Assembly: GCF_032854445.1 (NCBI RefSeq)
Contig: NC_088301.1
Coordinates: forward strand, 55,849,187 to 55,913,186
Direction: 5' to 3'
Length of the DNA: 64,000 bases
From: Liolophura sinensis
Taxonomy: Eukaryota; Mollusca; Polyplacophora; Chitonida; Chitonidae
Shown here: positions 12,518-25,303 of the stretch, in pieces
How positions within the stretch are numbered: position 1 is the stretch's first letter
Layout of the letters: every line of letters starts with the position of its first letter
Notes under the pieces: generated by a model
What the model saw: only the letters and a program-made list of their open reading frames with translations
What the model was told of the DNA's origin: nothing
Databases searched by the model: none
Translations under genes and position numbers: made by a program

Positions 12518-14194
12518 CTATAAGGTTGACCCTATCTGAGGTAGTTTAGTCCGTGTATTTAGCTGGGACTGCACATCCTCTGGAATGATTTGTCGAGATT
12601 TACTGCTAGCAGATTGCATCTTCCCTCCAGCTGCACCCCTGGCTCCAGATCTCCGACTTGAGGATTCACGATTTTCTGTGGGTGGTGGTTTGGGTAGTCG
12701 TCTTCGTAACCAGGCATGGCGTAGAGCTTGGGTTGGTGTCATTCTGGTTGCCGGGTCCCATTCTAAACACCTGCGCATGAAATCTAAAAACAAGGGATCA
12801 TCACAGCCCTTGAGAGCAGTAACCAGTTCCTTTGACCCAGGTACACCTCTTGCTTTTCCTCGTCTTGATCTGCCTCCATTCAATACAGTGGAACCATCTG
12901 GTAGAGTTGTCACCGAGCAATATCGTGGAAACCCTTTAGAGCTTATGAAATTTCGTGCTCTCTTAGACTGGTCCAAAAGCTTTTGAGGCGGCATTCCAGA
13001 AATCTCAATTATGCAAGCCAACTGGTCCCCTTCATCTTCACCAGGAAACAACGGATATCCTGTAAGCAGTTCTGCTAGTATACAGCCCAAACTCCACATG
13101 TCTATAGGCATGCCGTATTTGGCACCTAAGATCACCTCAGGAGCACGGTAAAAACGAGACTGAATATAGGTGTATATTCTCTGGTGCTCATAGCAACTGG
13201 ATCCAAAGTCAATCACTTTGATTCCGCTTCTGCCTTGTTGTTTCAGCAGAATATTCTCTGGTTTCAGATCACAATGAATAATACGATTTTTGTACAGTGC
13301 ATCCAAACACTGCAGAATAGAATGGGCAAATTTTCTAACTAACTGCAAACTAAATCCCTGGAATTTGTTCTTCTTTATGAGTTCATACAAGTTCATGCTA
13401 AGTAGTTCAAATGTTATGCATATATGGTTCCTGAAAGTTAAGTGTTCATACATATGTACAATATTCATTGCATTGTCCTTGTCCTGTTTTCTCAAGTGTT
13501 CCAAAATTCGAATTTCTTCCTGGGCCTGTCGATGGAATCTTTTTTCATTTCGTACCATTTTTAACGCAACATGCTGTTGCGTTTTGTGATCATAAGCTTT
13601 TACGACTTGTCCAAAGCTTCCTTTGCCAATGATTTTAAGAACCTCGTAACGATATGCTATATGGTCATGTGGAACATGTACGTAAGAACCATTTTCATCG
13701 TCATACCCATTGTTGTTTGCCCCGCCAACAACCCCTTGACGTTTCTTTGCATTGGGTCCCACAAAGAAGATAGAAGGATAATTGAAGATTTCGTGATGCT
13801 CAAAAGAAGTCAGTTTATGCATATACTGTTTCATAGCAGCTTCTGGGCTCATAGAATTGCCCCTTCGTGCCGCTGAGCCACTCTTACTTCCTGTACTCCC
13901 AGCACTGGAGCTGGGTCGAACCACTGGAAATGACTGCTCTTCACCGCGGTCGCCATTTTGAATTGCCTCTCTCTTTTCCACATGATGGTGGTGTTTGTGA
14001 TCCTCGAATAACTGCTGCACTTTCACACCACCGTGGGAGCTGTATTGGGCACTGTGAGCTCCCCCAACCGTCTGGCTTGTTAGAGGCGGTAAATGATGAG
14101 ATGCATTGTCCAATGTATTGTGAGTATACATGTCTCCCGATGTCAGGAGAGATCGAGTCCGTTGCACAGGCAGCTGCTTCACTCCAGTTGTCAT
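12518..14194 (-). CDS. DYRK2: DYRK2-type dual-specificity protein kinase, single coding exon
   Basis: One uninterrupted frame of 558 codons. DYRK kinases autophosphorylate the activation-loop tyrosine and then phosphorylate Ser/Thr targets; DYRK2 is linked to p53, proteasome and E3-scaffold regulation in animals. Visible order: short N-terminal block VQQLFED (59-65) shared with vertebrate DYRK2; DYRK-homology box around 117-151 ([17 protein letters not shown]); kinase domain about 181-496 with P-loop GKGSFG (190-195), catalytic Lys212, gatekeeper Phe262, HCDLKPEN (307-314, base Asp309), DFG (329-331) and activation-loop YTY (341-343). The C-terminal tail resembles DYRK2 (LRRRLPKPP). All catalytic residues are present. 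The chosen ATG follows an in-frame TGA four codons earlier in the order TGA-GTA-GGA-ATG. Length is close to human DYRK2. The coding region has no intron. DYRK4 or DYRK3 is less likely because the box and N-terminus match DYRK2 best from memory. Confidence 0.95.
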   Translation of the reverse strand: MTTGVKQLPVQRTRSLLTSGDMYTHNTLDNASHHLPPLTSQTVGGAHSAQYSSHGGVKVQQLFEDHKHHHHVEKREAIQNGDRGEEQSFPVVRPSSSAGSTGSKSGSAARRGNSMSPEAAMKQYMHKLTSFEHHEIFNYPSIFFVGPNAKKRQGVVGGANNNGYDDENGSYVHVPHDHIAYRYEVLKIIGKGSFGQVVKAYDHKTQQHVALKMVRNEKRFHRQAQEEIRILEHLRKQDKDNAMNIVHMYEHLTFRNHICITFELLSMNLYELIKKNKFQGFSLQLVRKFAHSILQCLDALYKNRIIHCDLKPENILLKQQGRSGIKVIDFGSSCYEHQRIYTYIQSRFYRAPEVILGAKYGMPIDMWSLGCILAELLTGYPLFPGEDEGDQLACIIEISGMPPQKLLDQSKRARNFISSKGFPRYCSVTTLPDGSTVLNGGRSRRGKARGVPGSKELVTALKGCDDPLFLDFMRRCLEWDPATRMTPTQALRHAWLRRRLPKPPPTENRESSSRRSGARGAAGGKMQSASSKSRQIIPEDVQSQLNTRTKLPQIGSTL

Positions 14195-14433
14195 TCCTAC
14201 TCAAATAGTCACTAACTTTACCGAGCTCCGCATCCGTCTGTCTATATTCTTATCAAGCCAGGACTCTCCACATATACTCCTAAACTACACAGAGACTGTC
14301 CAGGTGAACCATCGGCCCTAAGAACATACATTTGTTGAGGTTCAAGCCCTAAACAGTCTGTTGCTATTTTTCGAACGATAATAATGATCTGCCCGTTGCC
14401 AGGCATTTCTCAGTCTGAGCAACGTCACAGAAG

Positions 14434-14464
14434 TGACGTCAGCTGGAAACTGTGTATCACGTGA
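14434..14464. promoter_or_regulatory. CRE palindrome plus E-box upstream of the DYRK2 gene
   Basis: A perfect CRE palindrome TGACGTCA lies at 14434-14441 and a palindromic E-box TCACGTGA at 14457-14464, 240-270 bases upstream of the kinase start codon. CREB/ATF proteins bind the first kind of site and USF/MITF/TFEB-type bHLH-ZIP factors the second. The position fits a proximal promoter, but the transcription start is unknown. Confidence 0.4.
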
Positions 14465-15207
14465 CTTGTCATAAACGCTCATGCACAGCCAAGAATATAT
14501 GAATGAACTCACACCAGTGTGTTTGCCTCGCGAGACAGTAAACCCAAAGCATTACAGATTGAAGAATTGTTTTTAAACCGAAACATCATGCAGATATTTG
14601 ATAAAATACTATTATCAGCGATGCAGTGGAGATGAAGACATTTTGAAATAACTTTTAAGAAGACCACATTACACGAATCATCATGAAAATTGACCAGCTG
14701 GTCAAATTGTACGCCTCCTATATCATCAACTTAAACCATTGTCATCTTCAGACTGTCACTGGCATCTACATGTTTATAGGGGTTAAACACAAACCTACAA
14801 AGACAATTCCGTGTAGCTTATATTAAATATTTACTATCATGTAGGCATACATGTATCTAATTTTCCTCTCGTATACACGCAGCATAAACTGATAAAACAA
14901 TTACTGAAGCGGTTGCGGGTTTATATATCGTGATTCAGTGGACATATATAGTGACAAATCATAAGTGTGATAACTGTGAAGTGCCAGCTTAAAACCAATT
15001 AAGTCCATCCTCCTCTGCGTGGAGCTGTAAATAACTAAAGCTTTTTGCTTGTCCTCTGTCAAGTGTACCTGTGCATGATTTTGCACACTGAAAGTGCACT
15101 ACTGTTAAACAGATGGCAGGTTTAGTTTGGTCTGTATAAATGAAGCAAGCATTGTATGTTTTCATGTTAAAATATATCCGTACATCCATATACTGTATAT
15201 ATACATT

Positions 15208-15377
15208 TACATGCTGACTTCCTCTCCGTTCGTAAGTGGGAAGGTCTGGCTACAACCTGCGGATGTCCGTGGGTTTTTCCCCGGGCTCTGCCCGGTTTCC
15301 TCCCACCATAATGCTGGCTACCGTCGTTTAAGTGAAATATTGTTGAGTGCAGCGTAAAACACCAATCAGAAAAATAA

Positions 15378-15384
<7 letters not shown>
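15208..15384 (+). mobile_element. SINE-like interspersed repeat
   Basis: Contains 'gggctctgcccggtttcctc', 'ccaccataatgctggct' and 'gcgtaaaacaccaatca' followed by an AATAAATAAAT tail that runs into a (TA)n microsatellite. The same order of blocks is seen at 20479-20668. From memory this repeat type is abundant in mollusc genomes. Confidence 0.75.

Positions 15385-15457
<73 letters not shown>
15383..15457. repeat. (TA)n microsatellite at a SINE tail
   Basis: About 37 TA units starting from the A-rich tail of the SINE-like repeat at 15208-15384, a common origin for microsatellites. Confidence 0.95.
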
Positions 15458-15460
<3 letters not shown>

Positions 15461-15540
15461 AATAAAATGTTACTGTGACGAAATGGAGGGGGCGTGGTAA
15501 TGACGAAAGCACTGTGATATGCCTACATGTATGTATGATG

Positions 15541-15544
<4 letters not shown>

Positions 15545-15613
<69 letters not shown>
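15545..15613. repeat. (TA)n microsatellite
   Basis: About 34 TA units, 90 bases after the previous TA tract. Confidence 0.95.
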
Positions 15614-15614
<1 letters not shown>

Positions 15615-17384
15615 TTTGCTACAAAGGATTCTACTGTAATTTGCACACATGCATGTCTTGTTGATGACAGATTACTTTCCTTGTCTAAATATACAGCAAT
15701 ATGAAGGACATCGATACTTTGTGGCTTTAGTTCATCTATATACCCGCCATATATCTAAACAATACATGTTCATATTTGCCGTTTTACACATTGAAATTAT
15801 GGACAATTTTAGCTTTTAATTCAGCATCATACATTCATCTGACGAACTGATTTTATCAACGCTTACAAAAAAATGAGGCACATGGAGAATTTAACCAGTT
15901 ATTTTTGGTCATGTGTACAGTAGCATAATTTGCTTTGTGAAGCCACACCCATGCTGACCTGATATTCTCATGCTTTATGGAAACCCATGGAAGTAAGGTC
16001 CGAGCGATATTTAAAACATTGTTTAGAAAGAAAAAAACTAAATATTTCCGCACTCATACAGTTACCGTTTGTATTTATTTAGTTGCATTTGTTCCTTTTC
16101 CCTAAACAAGGGGACTTACATATATTGCACGGTCATATAAAATAGACTTCATAAGATAATTCCAAGAACAGTCGAATTAAATAGTAATATTTATGTTAAC
16201 AATAATTATCAAAGATGTCTTATTTTTGTGTTCAAAAGTGTGTTTCAGACGTATAAGGACGGACCCCTGAGACATCAGTGCCAGTGAAGGGCTGCATTTT
16301 GCCATCCGCCAGGTCATAGAACAAAATATGTAAACTATAACCACTCCAGTCGTCTCCGAGTTTGTGCATTTGACAAGAAACAATATGTACACACTGCCTA
16401 ATTGTATACCCATTTTACTCATCCATCTATGTGAAGAGTTCGATCATATATACAGGTATATACATCTGGAATATAGGTTAAGTTCAATCAGATGTCATAT
16501 ATGTATAGATGCAAAGGGAAGAAACACACAAGCTTGTCACTTGTTTTTTCTTATCAATAATGACATCACATAAACACTATATACACAGAGTTCGAAATGC
16601 TGGTGGAACGTCTGTGTGTACATGCAAATGGTGGATGATGCGTTTATTTTGATCAAAGGTCTGTTTTATAAGTCTAAATAAACATATTCATATGACTTGG
16701 AGCTTTGGGCGATTGGTTTGTGGTGTACATTTATTTATGTGTCAAAAATGTTTAACTTTTCGGAGGCGATATATATGCATTCACATAATTGTCAAAGGGG
16801 TCATCTAAGAAATGCTCAGTCATATATAATAAACCTCATCCGTGCAAAATGCATACCAAATTACACTGCAGTTAAAACTGTCAAATGCATGTAGTACCCA
16901 TTGCATTGTACATGATAACGAAACACGATATTCTCCGTACTGGCCCAAGTTTAATGATCATAAAATGTCCGCGTGGATGTTCCTTGAAACTGGACACATA
17001 TACAGATGAACCCTATAAATTTACATTCCCACACCCGCTGAATCTTCATCTTCGTTCCCTTATTATATACTGAAAGTGATAATTATATAAATTTTCATGG
17101 AGTTTTCTCTGGCATGCAGCAAATGTGGAGGATATCGCAGATACGTAGTGATATAAAAGATGAAAAAATCAAATAAAACAATTAAGAAAATAATGAACTT
17201 AAACACAGGAGATGTTCCACATCTGGTGACACAAGGATCCTGTAAAAACGGCAAGAATAATCAACCATGTAGGAATGTTACGGATCTTTCAACTCAAAAA
17301 TTGAAAGCAAAAATAATGAATCTGAACTCATTCAGGGATGTTTAAGTTCCTTTAACCCTGTATCGTTGAAAATATAAATGACCA

Positions 17385-18215
17385 ATATGAACTCAGACAG
17401 GGAATGTCTCATATCTAGTAACCAAACGTATGAATGATCAATATGAACTCAGACAGGGAATGTCTCATATCTAGTAACCAAACATATGAATAATCAATCA
17501 GAAGTCAGACAGAGAATGTCGCATATCTAGCAACCAAACATATGGATAATCAATGTAATCTCAGACAAGGAATGTCTCATATCTAGCAACCCAACATATG
17601 AATAATCAATCTGATCTCAGACAGGGAATGTCTCATATCTAGCACACAAACATGTGAATAATCAATATGAACTCAGACAGGAAATGTCTCATATCTAGCA
17701 ACCCCAACATGTGAATAATCAATATGAACTCAGAACATGTGAATAATCAGGCAGGGAATGTCTCATGTCTAACAACCAAACATATGAAAAATCAATCTAA
17801 TCTCATACAAGGACTGTCTCATATCTAGCAACCAAATATAGGAACAATCAATCTGAACTCAGACAGGGAATGTCTCATATCTAGCAACCCAACATGTGAA
17901 TAATCAATATGACCTCAGGCAGGGAATGTCTCATGTCTAACAACCAAACATATGAAAACTCAATCTGATCTCATGCAAGGACTGTCTCATATCTAGCACA
18001 CAAACATATGGATAATCAATCTAATATCATACAAAGACTGACTCATATCTAGCAACAATGGATAAACATTCTGCACTTAGACAGGGGATGTCGCTGGTCT
18101 ATCAACCAATCCGCTGAAAATAACAATCAATCTGAATTCAGGGAATGTCGCAGATCTGATAACACAACCGCGGAAAGTAAGAGTAATCAATCTGAACCCA
18201 GAGAATGTCGCAGAA
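17385..18215. repeat. Minisatellite, unit about 56 bp, about 14 copies
   Basis: Unit of the form 'actcagacagggaatgtctc' + 'atatctagcaaccaaacata' + 'tgaataatcaatctga'. Starts of neighbouring units at 17391, 17447 and 17503 give a period of 56. Units decay at both ends; relics such as 'gagatgttccacatctggtg' appear from 17205. Confidence 0.9.
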
Positions 18216-21200
18216 ATGCTGTTATAAGTCGATGTATTCACAATTTTCCACCTACAATAAACACGCCTAGAGAAAGTTCCACTTTGCAGAATCTATCCAC
18301 ATACGTGCATATACAGTGAATTAAGCCCAAACCATGCATTTTACAACACACCAAAACACTGCACTTTTTGTAGGTCAATTGCCCGGATTTGGTCCATGTC
18401 AAACTATATATAATCATTCATATATAATATTATATGAATGGTCATAACACCGTCTGGTGTCTATATCTTTGCACACCGAATACATGACCATACATGTTAT
18501 AGAGCTCCATGACCCAAACATATATTGTGATCTTGTTTATACAACTCTTGTGCATGCATGGGTGGAATATACCGTTTTCGTCGATCGATTGCTACATGTG
18601 TGCATGGTTAGTGGGCTTTTCAATAAGGTGTACATTATACAAAGACTCGAAAGCATATTCATCCGCATATCCATGCATGAATACGTCAAGGAGATAGCTT
18701 TTAACATAAATGTATGAAAGTTGCATTAAATTGTTCCAGTAACTACTCAAAGCGTAAATGAACTGATGTTTATTCAAGTTTCTTCTTGTAAAGTTTATAC
18801 CTTTATTAAGTATTAAAAGCACAAGTTTGAACCTACATTATATGATTCATTTTTATTTTAAATCCCGTTCACATCAACATATAAAAATCCCGCAAATTGC
18901 AGAGAATTGTTCTTGTTGCCAGTAAACAGTTGACTAATGCATTTAAATTACATCTTTGTATATACAACACACTAGAACATATTTCGCATGATGCGGTTCG
19001 GAAACCCGTTGGGACACGTTCTTCGTAACTGAATCAAGCAATTCTGTAATAATCTATTAAGACCTTTTTTGGCGCAGTTAATCCTCTGAATGTATTTATA
19101 TAGTAATCCGTTTTATGCGGAGTTAACCCTCTATACACTTGCTGTATGTGCCAAGAGTATGTAGTCATGCATAAAGGGACTGTGGTCAGGCATGGAGAGC
19201 TTTGCAAGATATCGGAATATTTAAATGTATAGACTATAACGTTTCCTTTCTATCGCATCGGCATATTATGCCAAGGGATTATGTGGGCCGTCTTTCCGTA
19301 TGGACAATGTCATCACAATATAACTCAAACTTTTTATGACTTTATAGTAAACACACGGGCTCATATTGTGGTGAACTTCCATAAAAATAACGACTGGAAA
19401 TAGCAACTTTCAGTGATGCGATGGCAATATAAGTCAAACAGCCTTAAACAAGGATTTCATATTTGGCATGCAGGTTCATACTGAAGAGCACTGAGTACCT
19501 GTGTAAACTGGTGTATTGATGAAATGTCCATGGAATGTCATGGTTTCCTTGGCAACCGATTGGGAATAGCCAGTTTGAACGACATTGATCGTAAAACTGA
19601 ACATTAGAAATGGAAAGTTTGAAGACATTCCGTTTCAAACAGGACAGGAATTAGGTTCAGATTTAAACTGGGCTCTTTTCAATCAAATTTCTGGTTTCCA
19701 TGGCAACGGCCAGTTTTAACTACATGTGTAGAATCATACGATTTCACACAAAAATTCTAAATTCGGTATACAGACCTGGGATAAAGAGTTTAACTAGATG
19801 TAATCCAGTTTGAACTGGCACTGAGTTGATCATATTCTGTTAAAAAACAGAAAGTCTATTATTTTGGTTTCCACGGAAGTTCTCACCAAGTACTCATCCT
19901 GCTGCACCATACAAGTTGGTGAAAAAGGGCAAAAACTCTGTGATGAATAGAATTTAATGTTCGTGCAAACGATAAATCGCGTGTTTGATTTATCTTTCTG
20001 AGAAAAGAGGTCTCTTGTGTTGAAAGGGCAGACAGTTCATTGATTAAGACGCTTCGATGAATAGAGCCAAGCATCTAAAAATAAAATCTCGTGTACAGAA
20101 GGGAGGTAAATAACTAAGACGACAGAAATATTAAGCAAAGATGGCAAAGTACAGAAGTATTATATTGTAATGGATGAGCAATGAGAAATTGCATATTCCT
20201 TAAAGAAACAACGATGACATATAACATTAAAGCATTTATACAATATATGTCAAACCTTACACGTTTACATACCGCATACATATCCAATAACATCTTACAT
20301 ACTCAGTATCTAAGGAAGGAATCATGTTAGTATAGCACTCATCCTCCCCTACAGAGCGGTGACATGGAAAAAGTGTTGATACAGCTCTATATCTACTCTG
20401 ATCAATTGATGCGAGCATCCGTAAGCGGAGAGACAGCTCGGAGCACTTACACAGGAGCCCCTCCCCATGCAATGAGGTCACCGTGAGTTCAAGTCCAGCT
20501 CATGTTGGCTTTCTCATCGTGGGACAGCCTGTCAGCAGCCCGTGGGTGGTTGTGGGTTTGCCTGGGCTCTGCCCGGTTTTCTCCTATCATAATGCAGGCC
20601 CTGGTCGTACAAGTGAAATATTCTTGAATATGGCGTAAAACACCAATCAAATGTATGAACAAATAAAATAAACGAGGTACGCGATCCATTCCGAGGTGTG
20701 CCACGTATTCAATACCAAATCTGGCGACATATAAGGTCAGAATATATATGGCTATAGCGCCCCATGCCTGATGTCTTCGGCTTAGTCTTCTGGTGAAACA
20801 GCACAATATGTCGATATGCGTATAAAACCATACACCTATAAATACCTATAAATACCTATAAATAAGGATGAATGGTCTTGATATTTTCTGAATGTTCCAT
20901 CCTCAACCGTCAATAGTGTTACAGGTCTATATGTCTCTCATATCCACGACACAATGTGTACAGATGTACAAATGTCGAGTTAGGGTGTTTACATGCCTTA
21001 TAAATATATTAAACAGATACATGTAGGCTCAGTCAGAACTAGAGAAGGGGTTTACAAAACTACACAGTTTAATGACGAGGTGGTTAGTTGCATGGCCGAG
21101 GATTTTTGAAATAATAACAAAAAGACTTGAACTGAATGAGAAATGCAAATACTTCGCGCGAAGAATGGAAATGGAGTTTAACATCTTTGAAATCTTCTCA

Positions 21201-21700
21201 GAAGGGACGCGTGAAGAATGGGATGATGAGGTGTCTATAATATACACAGGAGCTCAAGTAGAAAACCCAGCTTTGAATACTGTGTGTGAAGCTCAGAAGG
21301 CTACCTTCAAGGGAGGTGAAAGTCGTATATGCTGAACAGAACAAAAAAGAGCGAATTCTAAAACGAACTGGATCGTCCACACAACACTCTATTTACAGGA
21401 TGTGGAATTTCAAACGACTAGCCTATATCGTATAGGGAATGATTGAAGGTATATATATAGACTGAGGATGGAAGAAACGAGCCTCAGGTGGTGGAAGGGA
21501 GCGCATGTTGCATAGTTATAGAGAAGTGAAGAACTGAACCTTGTTTTCTGTATATAGGCCTATCATTCATTTTTAGAGATTAATATGTTTCTTGAAAGAA
21601 TAGGATATGGGTATAGAAAAGTTTTAAAGGTATGGACAACTGGGTTCAAAGCATTAACAATTTCACATCACGTCGCTCCGCGCGTTCCTCAAAGAAGTAT
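18216..21700. other. Region with no recognised gene; two X-box-like palindromes
   Basis: One SINE-like repeat at 20479-20668. GTTTCCTTGGCAAC at 19543-19556 and GTTTCCATGGCAAC at 19694-19707 fit the RFX X-box consensus, but there is no gene next to them. A short frame at 21072-21335 (+) is not recognised. Confidence 0.5.
20479..20668 (+). mobile_element. SINE-like interspersed repeat with Pol III B-box-like head
   Basis: Starts with 'tgagttcaagtccagctc', which fits a tRNA-type B box (GTTCAAGTCC), then 'gggctctgcccggttttctc', 'ataatgcaggccctggtcgt', 'ggcgtaaaacaccaatcaaa' and an A/T-rich tail. Related to the copy at 15208-15384. Confidence 0.75.
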
Positions 21701-22895
21701 ATCCTTACCTTCTTGTCACACCTATATACCACAACTTTACTGGATTCAAAAAATACATAAATTCCCTACAAACCTCTCTTTATTGCGGGGTCAAGGAGCT
21801 GTAGTACGGTCTCAGTGAAGAACAAGCCGCTCATATACACGTACCATATAAATGACATCTGTACATGGGATTTCTCTACTTTTTATACTACTATTCCTCA
21901 CAAAGATCGAATTTACTGAATTTCACCACTGATTGTACTTGTGTTCAATAAAAACTGATCACCGCTATATATTAACGGAAAATGTGACAAAGTCTTCTTT
22001 CAATTAAAATAAAAAGGGTTACCATTCATTGGATGTTTCCTTGTTGTGTTTAAATTTCTAATTAATAACATCTATGTGAAATTCGGGGGTACTATATATC
22101 AGTGTGTATACAGGCAGGTATTCCCATNNNNNNNNNNNNNNNNNNNNNNNNNNNNNNNNNNNNNNNNNNNNNNNNNNNNNNNNNNNNNNNNNNNNNNNNN
22201 NNNNNNNNNNNNNNNNNNNNNNNNNNNNNNNNNNNNNNNNNNNNNNNNNNNNNNNNNNNNNNNNNNNNNNNNNNNNNNNNNNNNNNNNNNNNNNNNNNNN
22301 NNNNNNNNNNNNNNNNNNNNNNNNNNNTATTCCCATTGGTATAAACTGTGCCCCCACCTCACCCCACAATCCTTTTTGTTGACCTCTTCTGATACGAATA
22401 CGACTATATACAGAAAAGGTAAATCCTCACCAGGCACGATTCACATTCTCATTCACTAAACGGTATATTCACGATCTGTTAGCTTTGAACGATCCATACA
22501 TAGCAAAATCAGTGAAAGATATATATCCACCTTCGATGGACTTAAAGGAGACCACGGACTTTCCAGATGGTACATCTTACCTGGACCTATATATATTTAT
22601 GCGAAAGACCGAAACGGGTTTTTCTTTCGCAGACTGTGCGACAATGGGGATAGTTTTCAATTTTGACATTGTAAATTGTACTTACGTAGACAGCAATTAC
22701 ATACCAAAGGATCCTGCATATGGCGTGTACATATCTCGCCTAGTAGCATTTGTTAGATCCTGTGTGCTATGCAATGATTTTAATGAACGTTACACCTTAT
22801 TACTGCAAAAACTAGCGCGTCCAGCTTATTGCATTAAATGCCTTCCCTCTAAGTTTCTGAAGTTTTACAATGAGTATAATTCCTTTGCAAGTTAA
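21700..22895 (+). pseudogene. Decayed retroelement reverse transcriptase
   Basis: Fragments of one RT read in several frames: IPQLYWIQKIHK (about 21727), FSTFYTTIPHKDRIY (about 21870), FLINNIYVKFGGTIYQ (about 22050), a GINCAP motif after the N gap, then FTFSFTKRYIHDLLALNDP with the catalytic box changed from YIDD to YIHD, TSYLDLYIFM, and DPAYGVYISRLVAFVRSC near 22720. Frameshifts and stops separate them. The order and spacing match the RT found in many invertebrate 'uncharacterised' proteins; the class (Penelope-like or another non-LTR group) is uncertain. The open part at 22485-22895 is a remnant and not a separate gene. Confidence 0.8.
22128..22327. other. Assembly gap of exactly 200 N
   Basis: The base before the gap ends 'ggtattcccat' and the base after begins 'tattcccattgg', a 9-base overlap. 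Merging it gives GIPIGINCAP, the RT motif expected there. The gap is probably not real sequence. Confidence 0.95.
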
Positions 22896-22899
22896 TATG

Positions 22900-25235
22900 G
22901 ACAAAGCGTCCAGAATCTCTGGTTTCACGATCTAATTCCATTTAACCAGGGGCTAGGGGGCTGTATATTCATCGTGTTGAATTAGATCCCCCCCCCTCTC
23001 CCACTCACGTTAATTGTACATATGAACAGACAACTATTATACCGACAATTTACATGGTACAACGATTTGAATACTGAGTTCACTCATTTGACTAGCCTTT
23101 GACTAGTTCAACATTCCTTGCCTTCCAAAAGAATTGCTTCTTTTTGCATGACTGCGTCCCAATTTGGTACTTTATATACTTTCTTAGTTCTTTGGTGGTA
23201 GAAACGTGGAAATTGGCCTTGAGGTTATGTACTTTTAACATCCATTTTGATTGACGACTGGTATAAACTAACCATACGGACATATGCTACAACTATGCAC
23301 ACCCTTGCGCGTGCATAGAGTGCATGAAGCAAACATTATTTTTTAACAGATGGAAAATCAATTGAATCTATATTTGGGAAGAGATGTGTATATAAGTTAC
23401 TCTTTGGAAATGTCAAGGTGGTATAAGAAATCTTTACTGAAGAATTTTTGTGACGTGGATTAAAGATGTGGATGTTTAAGATGGGAAGGCTTTATATCTG
23501 CATGGCATATATCATACAGAAAATCTTCATGTAGGTGGTAACAGAATTAGCACGCATGGGAAGCTTTTGCTTGAGGAAAAGACAACCTTGAAGGATGTTT
23601 ATTAAAACGTGGTCTGTAATAGCAAGTGAAGTCTTTTGATGAGAAATGTGGTTGAAATGCTACAGAAACAGGTATTAGGTTTGCAAATTTACGCTTTACG
23701 GATAATATTCATAACGAAATATATACTATATAGAATTTTTTACCTATACATTGAAGAACATTTTACCAAGGCTGGACCCAACTGCCCTGATTGAACCAAA
23801 TGCCCACTGGGGAACATTCTCTTGTGCACGTGGCATACGCCATACTCATGGAAGGAAAATAATCTCCAGAGAATTTCACGTAAGACTACACGAAATAGCA
23901 CCATCTACTGCTTATTGCCAGCAAGACACACAGAACAATGAGATCAGGGGAATCTTCTCAGAATGGAGCCCGACAATAGTTTCCAACCCTCGTTTCGTTT
24001 GACCTATATTGTGAGTGAAAGGCAAGCATTTTATCCACTATAGGTCACAACCCGTGCCCTCAGTAGTATACGTGTTAAAATAATGAAGATGACTTATATG
24101 CTGGAAAGGTTTGAAAGCAGTCACTCTAAAGACACTGCAAGCTAAAGGAAGCATGGAGGCACAATAAAAGTTTCTAGAATGGGACAGACGATAAGGTGGA
24201 ATGAAAAGATTCTGATTCTGTACAGGATCTGGTATTTGCATGTGGTGTCTATACAGAACGTAAAACCATCACCTCATGCAGAGGTAAATAAAATCGTCTG
24301 TATATGGAAAGACTGAGCTATATATGTAACACCGAAATTGACGTTACCTATATACTGGCATTGGCACTGGATTGACTTGGTGGAACAGGAAGCACGCTAA
24401 AAGAAATTCAAACAAAACACATACAGTGTGCGCACAAGCCTAAATACGGTTAAGAAAGCAATCGATAAGCCTGCCAATGCACACTGCTGTTCTTTCCATT
24501 CGTGTAAAACAGCTAGCTTTCATTCAAGGCTACAACACATATATTATTCCATTCATATGTAAGAAAAATGATTTTGTATATATATGCATTGCGAAGGTCA
24601 TCATACAAGCCGGATGCGCGTCATTCGGGAGGCATGCACCAGAAAATTCACAAGACCCGAGCGGATGGTTACTGTCATCTTGAGATAGAATGCTGAAGAG
24701 CACAGACGCCGGATGTTACTTGATGGAATTATAGCTGTCAGGTTATTATAGTCCTATGCAATGTGGCACGTATTGCAGATACATATTAAATTATTTGCCA
24801 GCGTAAATGAATCATTACGTTTCCTCTCGTCCATAATTCATTGATATGTTATACAGCTGCAGCAGCTACATGTAATAACTTAGTTATTAGAGGCTTACAT
24901 TTAATTAATGTTAAAAGCAGCTATAAATAGTTCTAACGGGGATTGAAACATATATACGGCAGACTTGAATATAGACTACATTTACTGCTTCAAAACAGCC
25001 TATGTTCCTGATAAGGTACGATGCAGTTATTCAGCAGAATTGTTAAACATATCTTTCTACAGCATAAATCATATATTTAGTGACACTGTTTCAGTCTAAT
25101 TTACATTCAAGCTAACAGGACAAGTTGGGTTTTATGGCTTCATATCAATGGCTTTAATGGGCGTCTTTAATTATTGTGTACAAGAACAACAGCTTTTGTT
25201 ACAAAGTCATATAAAAAGATTCGTCATACGTCAAT

Positions 25236-25303
<68 letters not shown>

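Larger units (their letters stand above)
14530..17200. other. Region with repeats only
   Basis: Apart from the SINE-like repeat and two TA tracts, no coding sequence is recognised. Confidence 0.5.

Noticed and set aside
12585-12986. 133-codon frame on the plus strand
   Set aside because: Antisense shadow of the DYRK2 C-terminus.
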